DNA of 5,913 nucleotides from Flavobacteriaceae bacterium UBA3078 (GTDB taxonomy: Bacteria > Bacteroidota > Bacteroidia > Flavobacteriales > Flavobacteriaceae). The stretch is from positions 1 through 5,913 of the forward strand of contig DFBO01000015.1 in NCBI GenBank assembly GCA_002366675.1, read 5' to 3'. Under the pieces are notes generated by a model. The model was not told the origin of the DNA. It did no database searches and saw only the letters and a list, made by a program, of their open reading frames with translations. Shown here in pieces: positions 1 to 5,913 of the stretch (position 1 is its first letter; each line of letters begins with the position of its first letter). The position numbers were made by a program, and so were the translations under genes.

Positions 1-362
1 CACCTGTTGAAGCTGTAATTGCTTTAAGCATTGTGTTTCTTGCCTATGAAATAGTAAAATACTATCGAGGAGAAGAATCTTTAGCAATAAACTACCCATG
101 GGTTGTTGCCTTCGCTTTTGGTTTATTACATGGTTTTGGCTTTGCTGGCGCATTAACAAGTATTGGTTTACCACAAACAACCATTCCTGCTGCATTATTA
201 TTTTTTAATGTTGGTGTAGAAATTGGACAAATTCTATTTATAATAGTAGTGATAACAGTAACTTGGCTTCTAAAAAAATCTAAAATTAATTTTCCGAATT
301 GGGTGAAATTAATTCCAGTTTATGGCATAGGATACATAGCGTCTATGTGGCTAATTGATTGA
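1..362 (+). CDS. HupE/UreJ family membrane protein, 5'-truncated by the window edge
   Basis: This is the C-terminal part (119 complete codons from base 3, ending in TGA at 360-362) of a small polytopic inner-membrane protein. The reading frame is open to the left edge, and the first visible residues, PVEAVIALSIVFLAYE, already look like the family's conserved interior. The GTG at base 33 is therefore not the true start. Visible features are a hydrophobic segment at the left edge, a motif FGLLHGFGFAGAL with a conserved His in the next membrane segment, then LLFFNVGVEIGQ with a conserved Glu and Gln, and a final hydrophobic stretch ending in MWLID. These fit the HupE/UreJ_2 group, usually about 190 residues in flavobacteria. 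Relatives linked to hydrogenase or urease are proposed nickel permeases. No such genes are visible here, so metal transport is only a possibility. The gene converges on the bat-type operon and is probably unrelated to it. Confidence 0.85.
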   Translation, partial: PVEAVIALSIVFLAYEIVKYYRGEESLAINYPWVVAFAFGLLHGFGFAGALTSIGLPQTTIPAALLFFNVGVEIGQILFIIVVITVTWLLKKSKINFPNWVKLIPVYGIGYIASMWLID

Positions 363-386
363 GTTGTTGGGTTCTGGATGCTAAAG
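363..386. other. Convergent intergenic gap
   Basis: Only 24 bases separate the TGA of the HupE/UreJ-type gene from the TAG of the batD-like gene on the other strand. I see no strong GC-rich hairpin followed by a T-run for either direction. The best pairing (GTTGG at 366-370 with CCAAC at 405-409) is only five base pairs, has a 34-base loop and lies partly inside batD. The gap marks the downstream end of the minus-strand operon. Confidence 0.7.
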
Positions 387-1727
387 CTAATTAATAGGGT
401 TTAACCAACCTGAATATGATTTATGTTTAATTGACTTTGTTAAATATTTTTTCCTTGAAGCCTTAAGAGAAATTAAAATTGATTGGTAATTGACGGTTGT
501 TACTTTAGACCTAGAATCATACAATTTAATTTTAAGGTTTTGATACTCGCTTTTCAATTCTTGTGTACCATAAGTCTTTAAAAAGTAGTCAAAATTATGT
601 TCGTTTATATTTAAACGTAAAGTCCAAACAGTTAAGTGTCTCATAAATGTATGAGCATCATTATGTTTTAAAGATTTCGAGACTTTATTGAAATAATATT
701 TTTCAGAATCTAAATATTTTTCATACCTCTTTTTACTATAATTAAATATTCTTTTTATAAGTCTAATTAAAATATAGAAACCAATTACACATAATATGGT
801 AATGAGTAAAAATTGTTTAAGGGTAAATCCAAAAATTAAAAATGGCTTGTCCTCTAATAATTCAGGTTCTTGATTATCTTGCTCTAATTGTTTCTTAATA
901 CTTGCTAACATCTCCAAATCTGCATTTGGCGCTACCTGAATTACCGTAGAATCAATAACCTTTTTAAAAAATTTCTTATTGTAGAAATTCCAGTATATAA
1001 ATTCAATTTTTGGTAAAATAATTTCACCTTCTTTTTCAAAAAGATAATTTACGGTTTCAATTCGCTTCGCGGAAACTGCAGTTTTAGATTTATGAGTTTC
1101 AGTTTTTGGACGCGTAGGATATATACTCACGCCTTGAACAGAATTCCATTGTTGGGCTGGAATGAATTCTGGAAGTGTTCCAGCAGCAGAACGAGATATT
1201 GTGCGTTGTAAGACATCTCCAACTTTGACATTATTTAAAGAAATATTCCATTTTTCAGTAATATTTAAAGAGCTTGATACAAGCCAATTATTTGGATCAT
1301 ACCCAACAGGAACGTCGTTTATATTAATGCTTTTCTGTTTTGTTTTTATTACATGTTTTAACCCTTTATAGTCTCCTGGTTTTGGGGATTCGACATGTAT
1401 AGTGAGCTCTGGTATTATTATTTCTCCAGCTTTTGTTGGAAAAATATTATAAATAAAATCAACTCCAGCATACTTTTTACCACTAAAGTCTCGGCTATTA
1501 GAAACAGATCTAAAATATACTGTAAGTGCGCCTTCAACCTGAATATTACCAACATCGATGCCAGAAGTAAACCATGTGTTTGTATAAACAGAAACAGTTA
1601 ATTGAATTGGTTGACCTATATATGCTGATTCATGATTAACTGATACATAGCTTACAAAATTTTGCCCATAAGACTGTATACAGCTTACGAAAAAAACAAG
1701 GACTATATGTTTTAATTTATCTACCAA
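387..1727 (-). CDS. batD: BatD-like periplasmic/membrane protein
   Basis: This 446-residue protein is the last gene of the operon. The N-terminus is a signal peptide: Lys at 4 and 6, a hydrophobic core at about 8-17, and a likely cleavage after SYG or SYGQ near residues 19-22. The body (about 24-290) is beta-rich, with an opening VSVNHESAYIGQPIQLTVSV, as in BatD/oxygen-tolerance proteins that carry immunoglobulin-like domains. The segment LPEFIPAQQW followed by GVSIYPTRPKTE matches the family's Leu-Pro plus Tyr-Pro-x-x-Pro signature. A single membrane helix lies at about 305-325, followed by a Lys/Tyr-rich cytosolic tail of about 120 residues. The start is TTG, the only conventional start codon between the preceding in-frame stop (TAA at 1764-1766) and the signal peptide. 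It lies inside the end of the upstream gene (7-base overlap), so translation is probably coupled. BatD is thought to support BatA/BatB in the periplasm. The family call is firm, but the molecular role is unknown. Confidence 0.85.
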   Translation of the reverse strand: MVDKLKHIVLVFFVSCIQSYGQNFVSYVSVNHESAYIGQPIQLTVSVYTNTWFTSGIDVGNIQVEGALTVYFRSVSNSRDFSGKKYAGVDFIYNIFPTKAGEIIIPELTIHVESPKPGDYKGLKHVIKTKQKSININDVPVGYDPNNWLVSSSLNITEKWNISLNNVKVGDVLQRTISRSAAGTLPEFIPAQQWNSVQGVSIYPTRPKTETHKSKTAVSAKRIETVNYLFEKEGEIILPKIEFIYWNFYNKKFFKKVIDSTVIQVAPNADLEMLASIKKQLEQDNQEPELLEDKPFLIFGFTLKQFLLITILCVIGFYILIRLIKRIFNYSKKRYEKYLDSEKYYFNKVSKSLKHNDAHTFMRHLTVWTLRLNINEHNFDYFLKTYGTQELKSEYQNLKIKLYDSRSKVTTVNYQSILISLKASRKKYLTKSIKHKSYSGWLNPIN

Positions 1728-3466
1728 TCTGATTGCGTGTTTTCTGAAATTACTTGCTTTTTCTTAATCTGATATCTAAACTTCTTTGTTAAAAATAAAG
1801 CCGGATCGTCATCTACTTTTCGCATTAGGATGTTTTTGGGTATGTCACCACTACCTGACTCAAAATCGTCTGGCAATTCGTCTAATTCTTTTCCTTTTCG
1901 CATATCAGTTTCAGTCTCTTCTTCGAGTCGCTCTTTCTCCATATCTTTTTTAGTAGCTTCTTGACCACCACCACTCAAATCTTCTGGAGACCTATTTTGT
2001 TTATTTTTGGCATTTGATTTTTCTTCATTCAATGTTGCATCTTCAGGGACTGAACTTTTTAAAGTTATTAATGCTTTGTTCAGGCTTTTTAGGTTTTCTT
2101 CTACTCCATTAAAAGTTGGGTCTTTTTTAATTAAGAGTTCAAATATTTCTTGGGACTTATTAAGGTCTCCTAATTTGGCATACGTCAAGCCTAAATTATA
2201 TAATGAAGTATTAGAACTATCTTTTTCAAAAGCTGCTTTTGCATTCAAATAATCACCTTGTTTAAAATAAGATACTCCTTGATGAATAGGATTTTCAAAA
2301 AGCTTTGCTGCTTCAGAGTATTCCTTTTTCTCGAAAGCTTGTTGTCCTTGATAATTCTTGGTGTACCATAAATCTTTAAATGTCATGTGTTTTGCCACTG
2401 TACCTTCTGAAGGTTTACTACATGATGATAAACTTATTAGAAATATTATACTATAAATAGCCCAACCTTTTCTAAAACTAAATGCAAATAATATAATTAT
2501 TGGTAGCACAAGCCAATAGCCATTGTCTTGCCAATTTTCATCTTCACTTTCTGGTTTCTCTTCAAAAATAAGATGCGCACTTATATCTTCGGCTAATAAT
2601 TTAACATCGCTATTATCTAAAGAAATTTTCAGTACTTGCACGTTATTAATAGCGTTTAAATTATCTAAATTAGCTTGATTAAGCCGGGATGTAATAATTT
2701 CCCCATTAACTTTTAGTGGTGCTTTCTGGTTGTAAAATGAAGGTACATGACTACCAGATATTGTCGATAAAGGATAAACGCTTAAAACGACATTGTTTTG
2801 TTGCATAAATGCACTGACTTTCTGCACGTCAATATCGTCTAAATCATCTGTTATTAACAAGATTTTACCTTCTGCCTTATTGCCTACAAAAAGACTGTCT
2901 AAATGGGTAAACAGATTATTAAAACCTGTACCGCGTTTGGGCATCATACTTGGTTTTAATCCATCTAAATTATCCAGAATTATTTTATAGTCTGTTGTGA
3001 AGGGTACAACGGTATGTGTAGATGCAGCAAATACTTTAAGAGCAGTCTCGGCTCTAGGGTTGGCTTCTAAAAAATCATGAATTTTAAATTTTGCACGTTC
3101 AAGTCGCGTTGGTGAAACATCTGTTGCTAACATGCTCTGTGATAAATCTAACGCAATAACTAATTGCGATTCTAACTTCTTACTTGGTTCTTTAACTTCT
3201 TTCCAGGTTGGACCAAGAAATCCAAGAAAAGCTAATCCGAAAAGGAGAAACAATGACAAATGAATTAATCGTGATTTCCATGATGTACCTTTCTGAATCA
3301 CATAAGGGCGTAAATGTTTAGCAATATGTTTTTTCCAAGTGTTTTTTTCAGAATAAGCTATAACACCAAGTAACAAAATAATGGCCAAAGGAATCCCGTA
3401 CCACAAATATTCTGGTCTTAAAAAATGAAATTTCTCCCAATCTATATGTTTTAATTCTTCGATCAT
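1721..3466 (-). CDS. batB: BatB/BatC-like fusion: membrane VWA domain plus TPR repeats
   Basis: This 581-residue protein joins what Bacteroides encodes as separate BatB and BatC. Membrane helices at about 20-38 and 67-85 flank a strongly basic, presumably cytosolic loop. The VWA domain (about 100-300) has the MIDAS metal-site residues DLSQS (107-111), Thr180 in RGTGFNN, and Asp207 in ITDDLDD. A hairpin of two hydrophobic segments follows (about 317-331 and 335-348, with Arg-Lys between), ending in LSSC with Cys349. Three TPR-like units lie at about 372-391, 395-416 and 421-451. Then comes a charged, probably disordered stretch (about 471-540) and a conserved end, DDDPALFLTKKFRYQIKKK. That ending and the DLW...QGQQAF...LFE TPR entry are typical of the proteobacterial VWA/TPR version. 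The predicted topology puts VWA and TPR in the periplasm. The gene overlaps batA by 4 bases (ATGA) and batD by 7. I see no frameshift, so the fusion looks native. Confidence 0.9.
   Translation of the reverse strand: MIEELKHIDWEKFHFLRPEYLWYGIPLAIILLLGVIAYSEKNTWKKHIAKHLRPYVIQKGTSWKSRLIHLSLFLLFGLAFLGFLGPTWKEVKEPSKKLESQLVIALDLSQSMLATDVSPTRLERAKFKIHDFLEANPRAETALKVFAASTHTVVPFTTDYKIILDNLDGLKPSMMPKRGTGFNNLFTHLDSLFVGNKAEGKILLITDDLDDIDVQKVSAFMQQNNVVLSVYPLSTISGSHVPSFYNQKAPLKVNGEIITSRLNQANLDNLNAINNVQVLKISLDNSDVKLLAEDISAHLIFEEKPESEDENWQDNGYWLVLPIIILFAFSFRKGWAIYSIIFLISLSSCSKPSEGTVAKHMTFKDLWYTKNYQGQQAFEKKEYSEAAKLFENPIHQGVSYFKQGDYLNAKAAFEKDSSNTSLYNLGLTYAKLGDLNKSQEIFELLIKKDPTFNGVEENLKSLNKALITLKSSVPEDATLNEEKSNAKNKQNRSPEDLSGGGQEATKKDMEKERLEEETETDMRKGKELDELPDDFESGSGDIPKNILMRKVDDDPALFLTKKFRYQIKKKQVISENTQSDW
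2420..2518 (-). other. Internal signal-peptide-like segment ending in a lipobox (within the BatB/BatC fusion)
   Basis: This stretch encodes residues 317-349 of the fusion: a hydrophobic helix, the short basic turn FRKGW, a second hydrophobic helix, then L-S-S-C with Cys349 (codon TGT at 2420-2422). L-S-S-C matches the lipobox rule exactly ([LVI][ASTVI][GAS]C), and SKPSEG follows as a typical flexible linker. The basic turn should be cytosolic, which would place the Cys at the outer membrane face, as in a true lipoprotein signal. The motif is seen directly. Processing by lipoprotein signal peptidase is inference. Confidence 0.5.
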
Positions 3467-4458
3467 GTAGAACTCCTAAATCGTTTAAAGAGTAAAATGA
3501 AATTATTTATAAGAACTATAAAAGCTGCTAAAGCTATTGCAATTCCTAATGGGATATAATACAACAAGGTTTTAGGGACAAAACTTTCTTCTTCATATTC
3601 TATAGGTTCTAACGTATCTAACTCTGTATAGATATTTTCTAGAGTTTCTGCATCTTTAGCTCTAAAATATTTGCCATTAGTCATTTCAGAAATTTCTGTC
3701 AATGTACGCTCATCTAAATCTGAACCACGAATTCCAGGATCACCAATTCCGACTGTATATATAACTGTTGAATCTTTTTTTGCCATACTCGCTGCATCTA
3801 GTGGCAAGATTTCAGTACCACTATCAACACCATCTGTAAGTAATAACATGACTTTACTTTGCAAGGTATCTCTTTGAAACAAATCCATACCTTTTACAAT
3901 AGCTTTTCCAATATTTGTCATTTGCCCAGCCATACCAACATCTGCTTCGTCAAGCATTGTTTGTATCGTATTTAAATCAGAAGTAAAAGGTGCTTGAATA
4001 TAGGCATTACTACCAAAGAACACGAGACCCAGACGGTCACTTTGTCGCTTACCAATAAAATCATGCATAATATTTTTAACCGCTGTCCATCGTGTGACCT
4101 TTTCGCCTCCTAAAACCCAATCGTTATTGGCCATGCTGAAACTCAAATCGGCAACGATTAAAAAATTACGAGCTGTTTTAATTTTCTTTTCAGGCTTTCC
4201 AACTAATTGAGGAGAAGATAAAGCTGCGATTAATAGCACCCAAATACTAGACATAATTATCCAGCTGAACCAATTACGTTTTTTAATGAATGAGGCTTTT
4301 TTAGGTTTTTGATTTGTCACTTCAGCTGCTCTTAAAAAATAAGGAAACTTTAAGGCGCTACTTCGATTTTTTATTGGTGGAAGTATCCAATAAATTAAGA
4401 ATGGTAATGGTAGCAATAATGCTACTAATGGATATGCTATTTCAAAATTATCAGGCAT
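3463..4458 (-). CDS. batA: BatA-like VWA domain membrane protein
   Basis: This 331-residue protein has the standard BatA layout. A first membrane segment (about 9-27, with LLLPLPFLIYWILPP) is followed by a basic cytosolic loop and a second helix (about 64-80). A VWA domain occupies about 97-285, and a third helix (about 303-323) comes before the basic tail KRFRSST. The MIDAS site is complete: DLSFS at 104-108, Thr181 in GQMTNIGKAI, and Asp209 in LLTDG. The domain should therefore bind a divalent metal and a ligand on the periplasmic side. The segments DRLGLVFFGSNAYIQAPFT and LEPIEYEEE are close to proteobacterial homologues from MoxR-DUF58-DUF4381 operons. The ATG overlaps the end of the DUF4381 gene by 8 bases. 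TTAAAAATC precedes it, an A/T-rich leader typical of Bacteroidota rather than a Shine-Dalgarno. The protein probably pairs with the VWA/TPR protein encoded next. The client is not known. Confidence 0.92.
   Translation of the reverse strand: MPDNFEIAYPLVALLLPLPFLIYWILPPIKNRSSALKFPYFLRAAEVTNQKPKKASFIKKRNWFSWIIMSSIWVLLIAALSSPQLVGKPEKKIKTARNFLIVADLSFSMANNDWVLGGEKVTRWTAVKNIMHDFIGKRQSDRLGLVFFGSNAYIQAPFTSDLNTIQTMLDEADVGMAGQMTNIGKAIVKGMDLFQRDTLQSKVMLLLTDGVDSGTEILPLDAASMAKKDSTVIYTVGIGDPGIRGSDLDERTLTEISEMTNGKYFRAKDAETLENIYTELDTLEPIEYEEESFVPKTLLYYIPLGIAIALAAFIVLINNFILLFKRFRSST
3473..3477 (-). promoter_or_regulatory. Shine-Dalgarno sequence for the BatB/BatC fusion gene
   Basis: On the minus strand AGGAG lies six bases before the ATG at 3466, inside the last codons of batA (R-S-S-T-stop). 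It is the only clear Shine-Dalgarno among the starts in this window; the other genes have A/T-rich or featureless leaders. The motif and spacing are seen directly. Whether it is used is uncertain, because flavobacterial ribosomes generally make little use of this signal. Confidence 0.5.
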
Positions 4459-4933
4459 GATTTTTAATCCATTTTATGGTCATTCTAGAAAATTCCTCTT
4501 TATCAAATTCAGTGCTCGGTTCAAACGTATCACGATATACCGCATTAGAAATGTGGTTTTTATATTTAATAAAATTAATACCTGACACCTTTTTATCTAA
4601 AAAAGTTAGCCAATCATCACCTTGTAACGAAGCTACATCTAATCTGCTATAAGATTGTAAAGCGGTCCGTTTTAATACAAGTAAAACATTCGTTATGAAC
4701 TTGCTTTCTGGGTGATCATTTTTTATTAATTCTTTAATTTCTACGATGGCATCACGCTTATACTTATTGTGTTTATACTTAATTAATAACCTATAGATTG
4801 TATATAACCATAAAAGTACTAATACCATAAATACAATTTTCCACCCAAGAGTGTCAAAAGAAAAAGGAATAGGATCTGGTTCTAAAATTGAACCTAATTC
4901 TAATTCATTTAATTGTGAATCTTGAAATAGCAT
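4451..4933 (-). CDS. DUF4381-like single-pass membrane protein
   Basis: This 160-residue protein lies between DUF58 and batA, the usual place for DUF4381. The N-terminus is a short acidic segment, then PDPIPFSFDTLGWK, equivalent to the family's Pro-rich entry to the membrane with its Gly-Trp. One helix follows (about 31-51), then a basic cytosolic region (KYKHNKYKRDAIVEIKELI). The stretch LKRTALQSYSRLDVASLQGD, followed by DWLTFLD, matches the most conserved part of DUF4381. I chose the ATG at 4933 because the product then begins MLFQDSQLNEL, like relatives as I remember them. A TTG at 4957 would add eight residues and reduce the gap to the DUF58 stop to five bases. Its end overlaps batA by 8 bases. 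It probably links the cytosolic DUF58/MoxR parts to the membrane VWA complex, but no biochemical role is established. Confidence 0.83.
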   Translation of the reverse strand: MLFQDSQLNELELGSILEPDPIPFSFDTLGWKIVFMVLVLLWLYTIYRLLIKYKHNKYKRDAIVEIKELIKNDHPESKFITNVLLVLKRTALQSYSRLDVASLQGDDWLTFLDKKVSGINFIKYKNHISNAVYRDTFEPSTEFDKEEFSRMTIKWIKNHA

Positions 4934-4962
4934 AATATGTGTAATTATTAATTTCAAAAATA

Positions 4963-5895
4963 TTACGGTTTATATTTTGTGAATAATTGGGTTAATTGCT
5001 CTTCTAATTTTTCTACAGTATTTATTTTAAATAGTGTGATATTATACTTTTCTACTTCCGATTTAAATTGATTAAAATTAGTTTCAAAATCGCTTGTAAT
5101 ATTTTCATGTGTTTTATTGTGGTTGCCATTCACCTGTATTTGATGAGTGATATTACTTAAAGTTATTTTTTCTTTAGGTAATTGTTCTTCAATTGGATCG
5201 TAGACTTTTATAAGAATAACATCATTATGTTCAGATATTTCACTTAAGTATTTAATAGTTTCAGAGTTATATCTATAAAAATCACTAATTATTACAACCA
5301 TATAATCGTGTGTAATAATATTGCGAAGTTTACTAGTCATATTAATTAGAGCATCAGAAAAATCAAATTCCTTGTAATTGTATATTGCTTTATTGGCGTC
5401 TATAATTTTTTGAAAAAAATTAAGCATATTTCGTCGGTCTCGTTTCGGAGTAACTAAATCGTAGTCTTTTCCTTTAAAAACCATGCCACCTAATCTGTCG
5501 CCTCCTTTTAAGATTTTATAAGAGGCTATTGCTGCCAATTCTCCAGCAACAATTGCTTTTGTTTTATGAGTAGAACCAAAACCCATTGTAACCGATTGGT
5601 CAACAAAAATAAATGCTGGTTTTTCTTTTTCTTCAGTAAATACCTTGGTATGGGTTTTACCTGTTTTGGCAGTAACATTCCAATCGATATTGCGAATATC
5701 ATCGCCAATAACATAAGGTCTAGCTTCTTCAAAATCAAGACCACGACCACGTAAACGAGATGAAAACCTGCCGGATAATACGCTATTCGATTTTTGAGAA
5801 CCTACCTTAAAATTAAGAACAGTATTTAACCACTCAAATTGTAATAAGTGCTCAAGTGTTAAAAAAATATTCTTATTTTCTGAAGGTTTTTTCAT
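4963..5895 (-). CDS. DUF58 domain protein (cytosolic, MoxR-associated)
   Basis: This 310-residue protein has no membrane segment. That fits the short soluble class of DUF58 found beside MoxR and Bat genes. The diagnostic DUF58 block is at residues 50-91: GRGLDFEEARPYVIGDDIRN, then IDWNVTAKTGKTHTKVFTEE. A VWA-like fold follows, with DQSVT at 99-103 in place of the strict DxSxS, a family-typical GGDRLGGMVF at 131-140, and ISDFY with Asp205 in the third metal-site position. The Thr at 103 is a mild departure from the strict motif. DUF58 proteins are expected to work with a MoxR AAA+ ATPase, the gene normally just upstream and here beyond the window edge. The ATG at 5893-5895 has no Shine-Dalgarno before it. 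It may form an ATGA overlap with the upstream gene. The call is secure for the family, but its exact function is unknown. Confidence 0.92.
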   Translation of the reverse strand: MKKPSENKNIFLTLEHLLQFEWLNTVLNFKVGSQKSNSVLSGRFSSRLRGRGLDFEEARPYVIGDDIRNIDWNVTAKTGKTHTKVFTEEKEKPAFIFVDQSVTMGFGSTHKTKAIVAGELAAIASYKILKGGDRLGGMVFKGKDYDLVTPKRDRRNMLNFFQKIIDANKAIYNYKEFDFSDALINMTSKLRNIITHDYMVVIISDFYRYNSETIKYLSEISEHNDVILIKVYDPIEEQLPKEKITLSNITHQIQVNGNHNKTHENITSDFETNFNQFKSEVEKYNITLFKINTVEKLEEQLTQLFTKYKP

Positions 5896-5913
5896 TGCAA
5901 GATGTGATGTATA
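5892..5913 (-). CDS. Possible 3' end of the upstream operon gene (candidate MoxR ATPase)
   Basis: The DUF58 ATG is followed by A, which creates a TGA in another frame (5892-5894). Reading that frame back to the window edge gives six sense codons (I-H-H-I-L-Q) and then the stop. The same 4-base ATGA junction is present between batA and the VWA/TPR gene, so an upstream gene could end here. The position is where a MoxR gene is expected. Six residues are not enough to identify a family, and the other two frames are also open over these few bases. Treat it as a hypothesis. Confidence 0.22.

Larger units (their letters stand above)
387..5895 (-). other. Bat-type (MoxR-associated) VWA operon
   Basis: Five genes run in the same direction: DUF58, DUF4381-like, BatA-like, BatB/BatC fusion and BatD-like. 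The first gap is 29 bases (5 if the TTG start is used). The next junctions overlap by 8, 4 and 7 bases. I see no internal terminator or obvious promoter, so a single transcript starting upstream of 5913 is likely. Separate BatC and BatE genes are absent, and the next gene downstream faces the opposite way, so the operon ends with BatD. Confidence 0.85.

Noticed and set aside
33..362. HupE/UreJ-type gene starting at the GTG at base 33
   Set aside because: The frame is open to the left edge, and the residues before this GTG (PVEAVIALSI) match the conserved family interior, so the gene is truncated by the window.
366..409. Terminator hairpin at the end of the operon
   Set aside because: The best stem is five base pairs with a 34-base loop and no adjacent T-run, and half of it lies within the batD coding sequence.
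1162..1601. Plus-strand open frames opposite batD
   Set aside because: They are antisense to a well-supported BatD gene, have no recognisable motifs, and are explained by the low stop density opposite a coding region. The same applies to those at 2007-2252, 2793-2990, 3671-3877 and 5566-5754, and to the minus-strand frame at 5526-5750.
1677..1727. BatD as a lipoprotein (F-V-S-C at residues 13-16)
   Set aside because: Phe is a poor residue at -3 of a lipobox, and the hydrophobic core continues to a better type I cleavage site near SYG-Q.
1721..3466. The BatB/BatC fusion as an artefact of a lost stop codon or frameshift
   Set aside because: The same VWA-TPR fusion with the same ending motif is known in proteobacterial operons of this order, and the reading frame is continuous with matching family signals on both sides of the join.
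4934..4957. TTG start for the DUF4381-like gene
   Set aside because: It adds only eight residues (MKLIITHI) before an ATG that gives a family-like N-terminus. It cannot be excluded, since it would bring the start within five bases of the DUF58 stop.
1..5913. RNA genes, CRISPR arrays, insertion sequences, long repeats, phage or defence genes
   Set aside because: I saw no tRNA-like cloverleaf, direct-repeat array, terminal inverted repeats or transposase motifs. Almost every base is accounted for by the six genes.

Overview
The window reads as AT-rich DNA (about one third G+C by eye) from a member of the Bacteroidota, most likely a flavobacterium. The grounds are the codon usage, the A/T-rich translation starts that mostly lack a Shine-Dalgarno sequence, and the similarity of the genes to flavobacterial families. 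This assignment is inference from sequence texture and remembered families, not from a search.

Layout. The left edge (1-362, plus strand) holds the 3' part of a HupE/UreJ-type membrane protein gene. After a 24-base convergent gap, the rest is one tightly packed minus-strand operon, read from right to left. It starts with a possible last few codons of an upstream gene (right edge, expected to be a MoxR ATPase but not provable here). It continues with a DUF58 protein (5895-4963), a small DUF4381-like membrane protein (4933-4451), a BatA-like VWA membrane protein (4458-3463), a fused BatB/BatC-like VWA-TPR protein (3466-1721) and a BatD-like protein (1727-387). Three junctions overlap by 8, 4 and 7 bases, so translation is probably coupled. 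No stretch over 300 bases lacks a gene.

How the genes work together. This is a Bat-type (MoxR-associated) VWA system. Predicted topology puts DUF58 in the cytosol. Both VWA domains, the TPR region and the BatD N-terminal domains lie on the periplasmic side. DUF4381 and the BatD tail project basic helical domains into the cytosol. The usual model is that a MoxR AAA+ ATPase acts with the VWA proteins as a metal-dependent chaperone or assembly machine for envelope or periplasmic clients. The old aerotolerance label from Bacteroides is not a settled biochemical function.

The order and sequence details (DUF58-DUF4381-VWA-VWA/TPR-BatD, no separate BatC, no BatE) resemble the version common in Proteobacteria more than the batABCDE operon of Bacteroides. 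The system is therefore known in outline. The points most worth a second look are a perfect lipobox inside the BatB/BatC fusion, a possible shared cytosolic domain in DUF4381 and BatD, a strong Shine-Dalgarno before the fusion gene, and a forced TTG start for batD.
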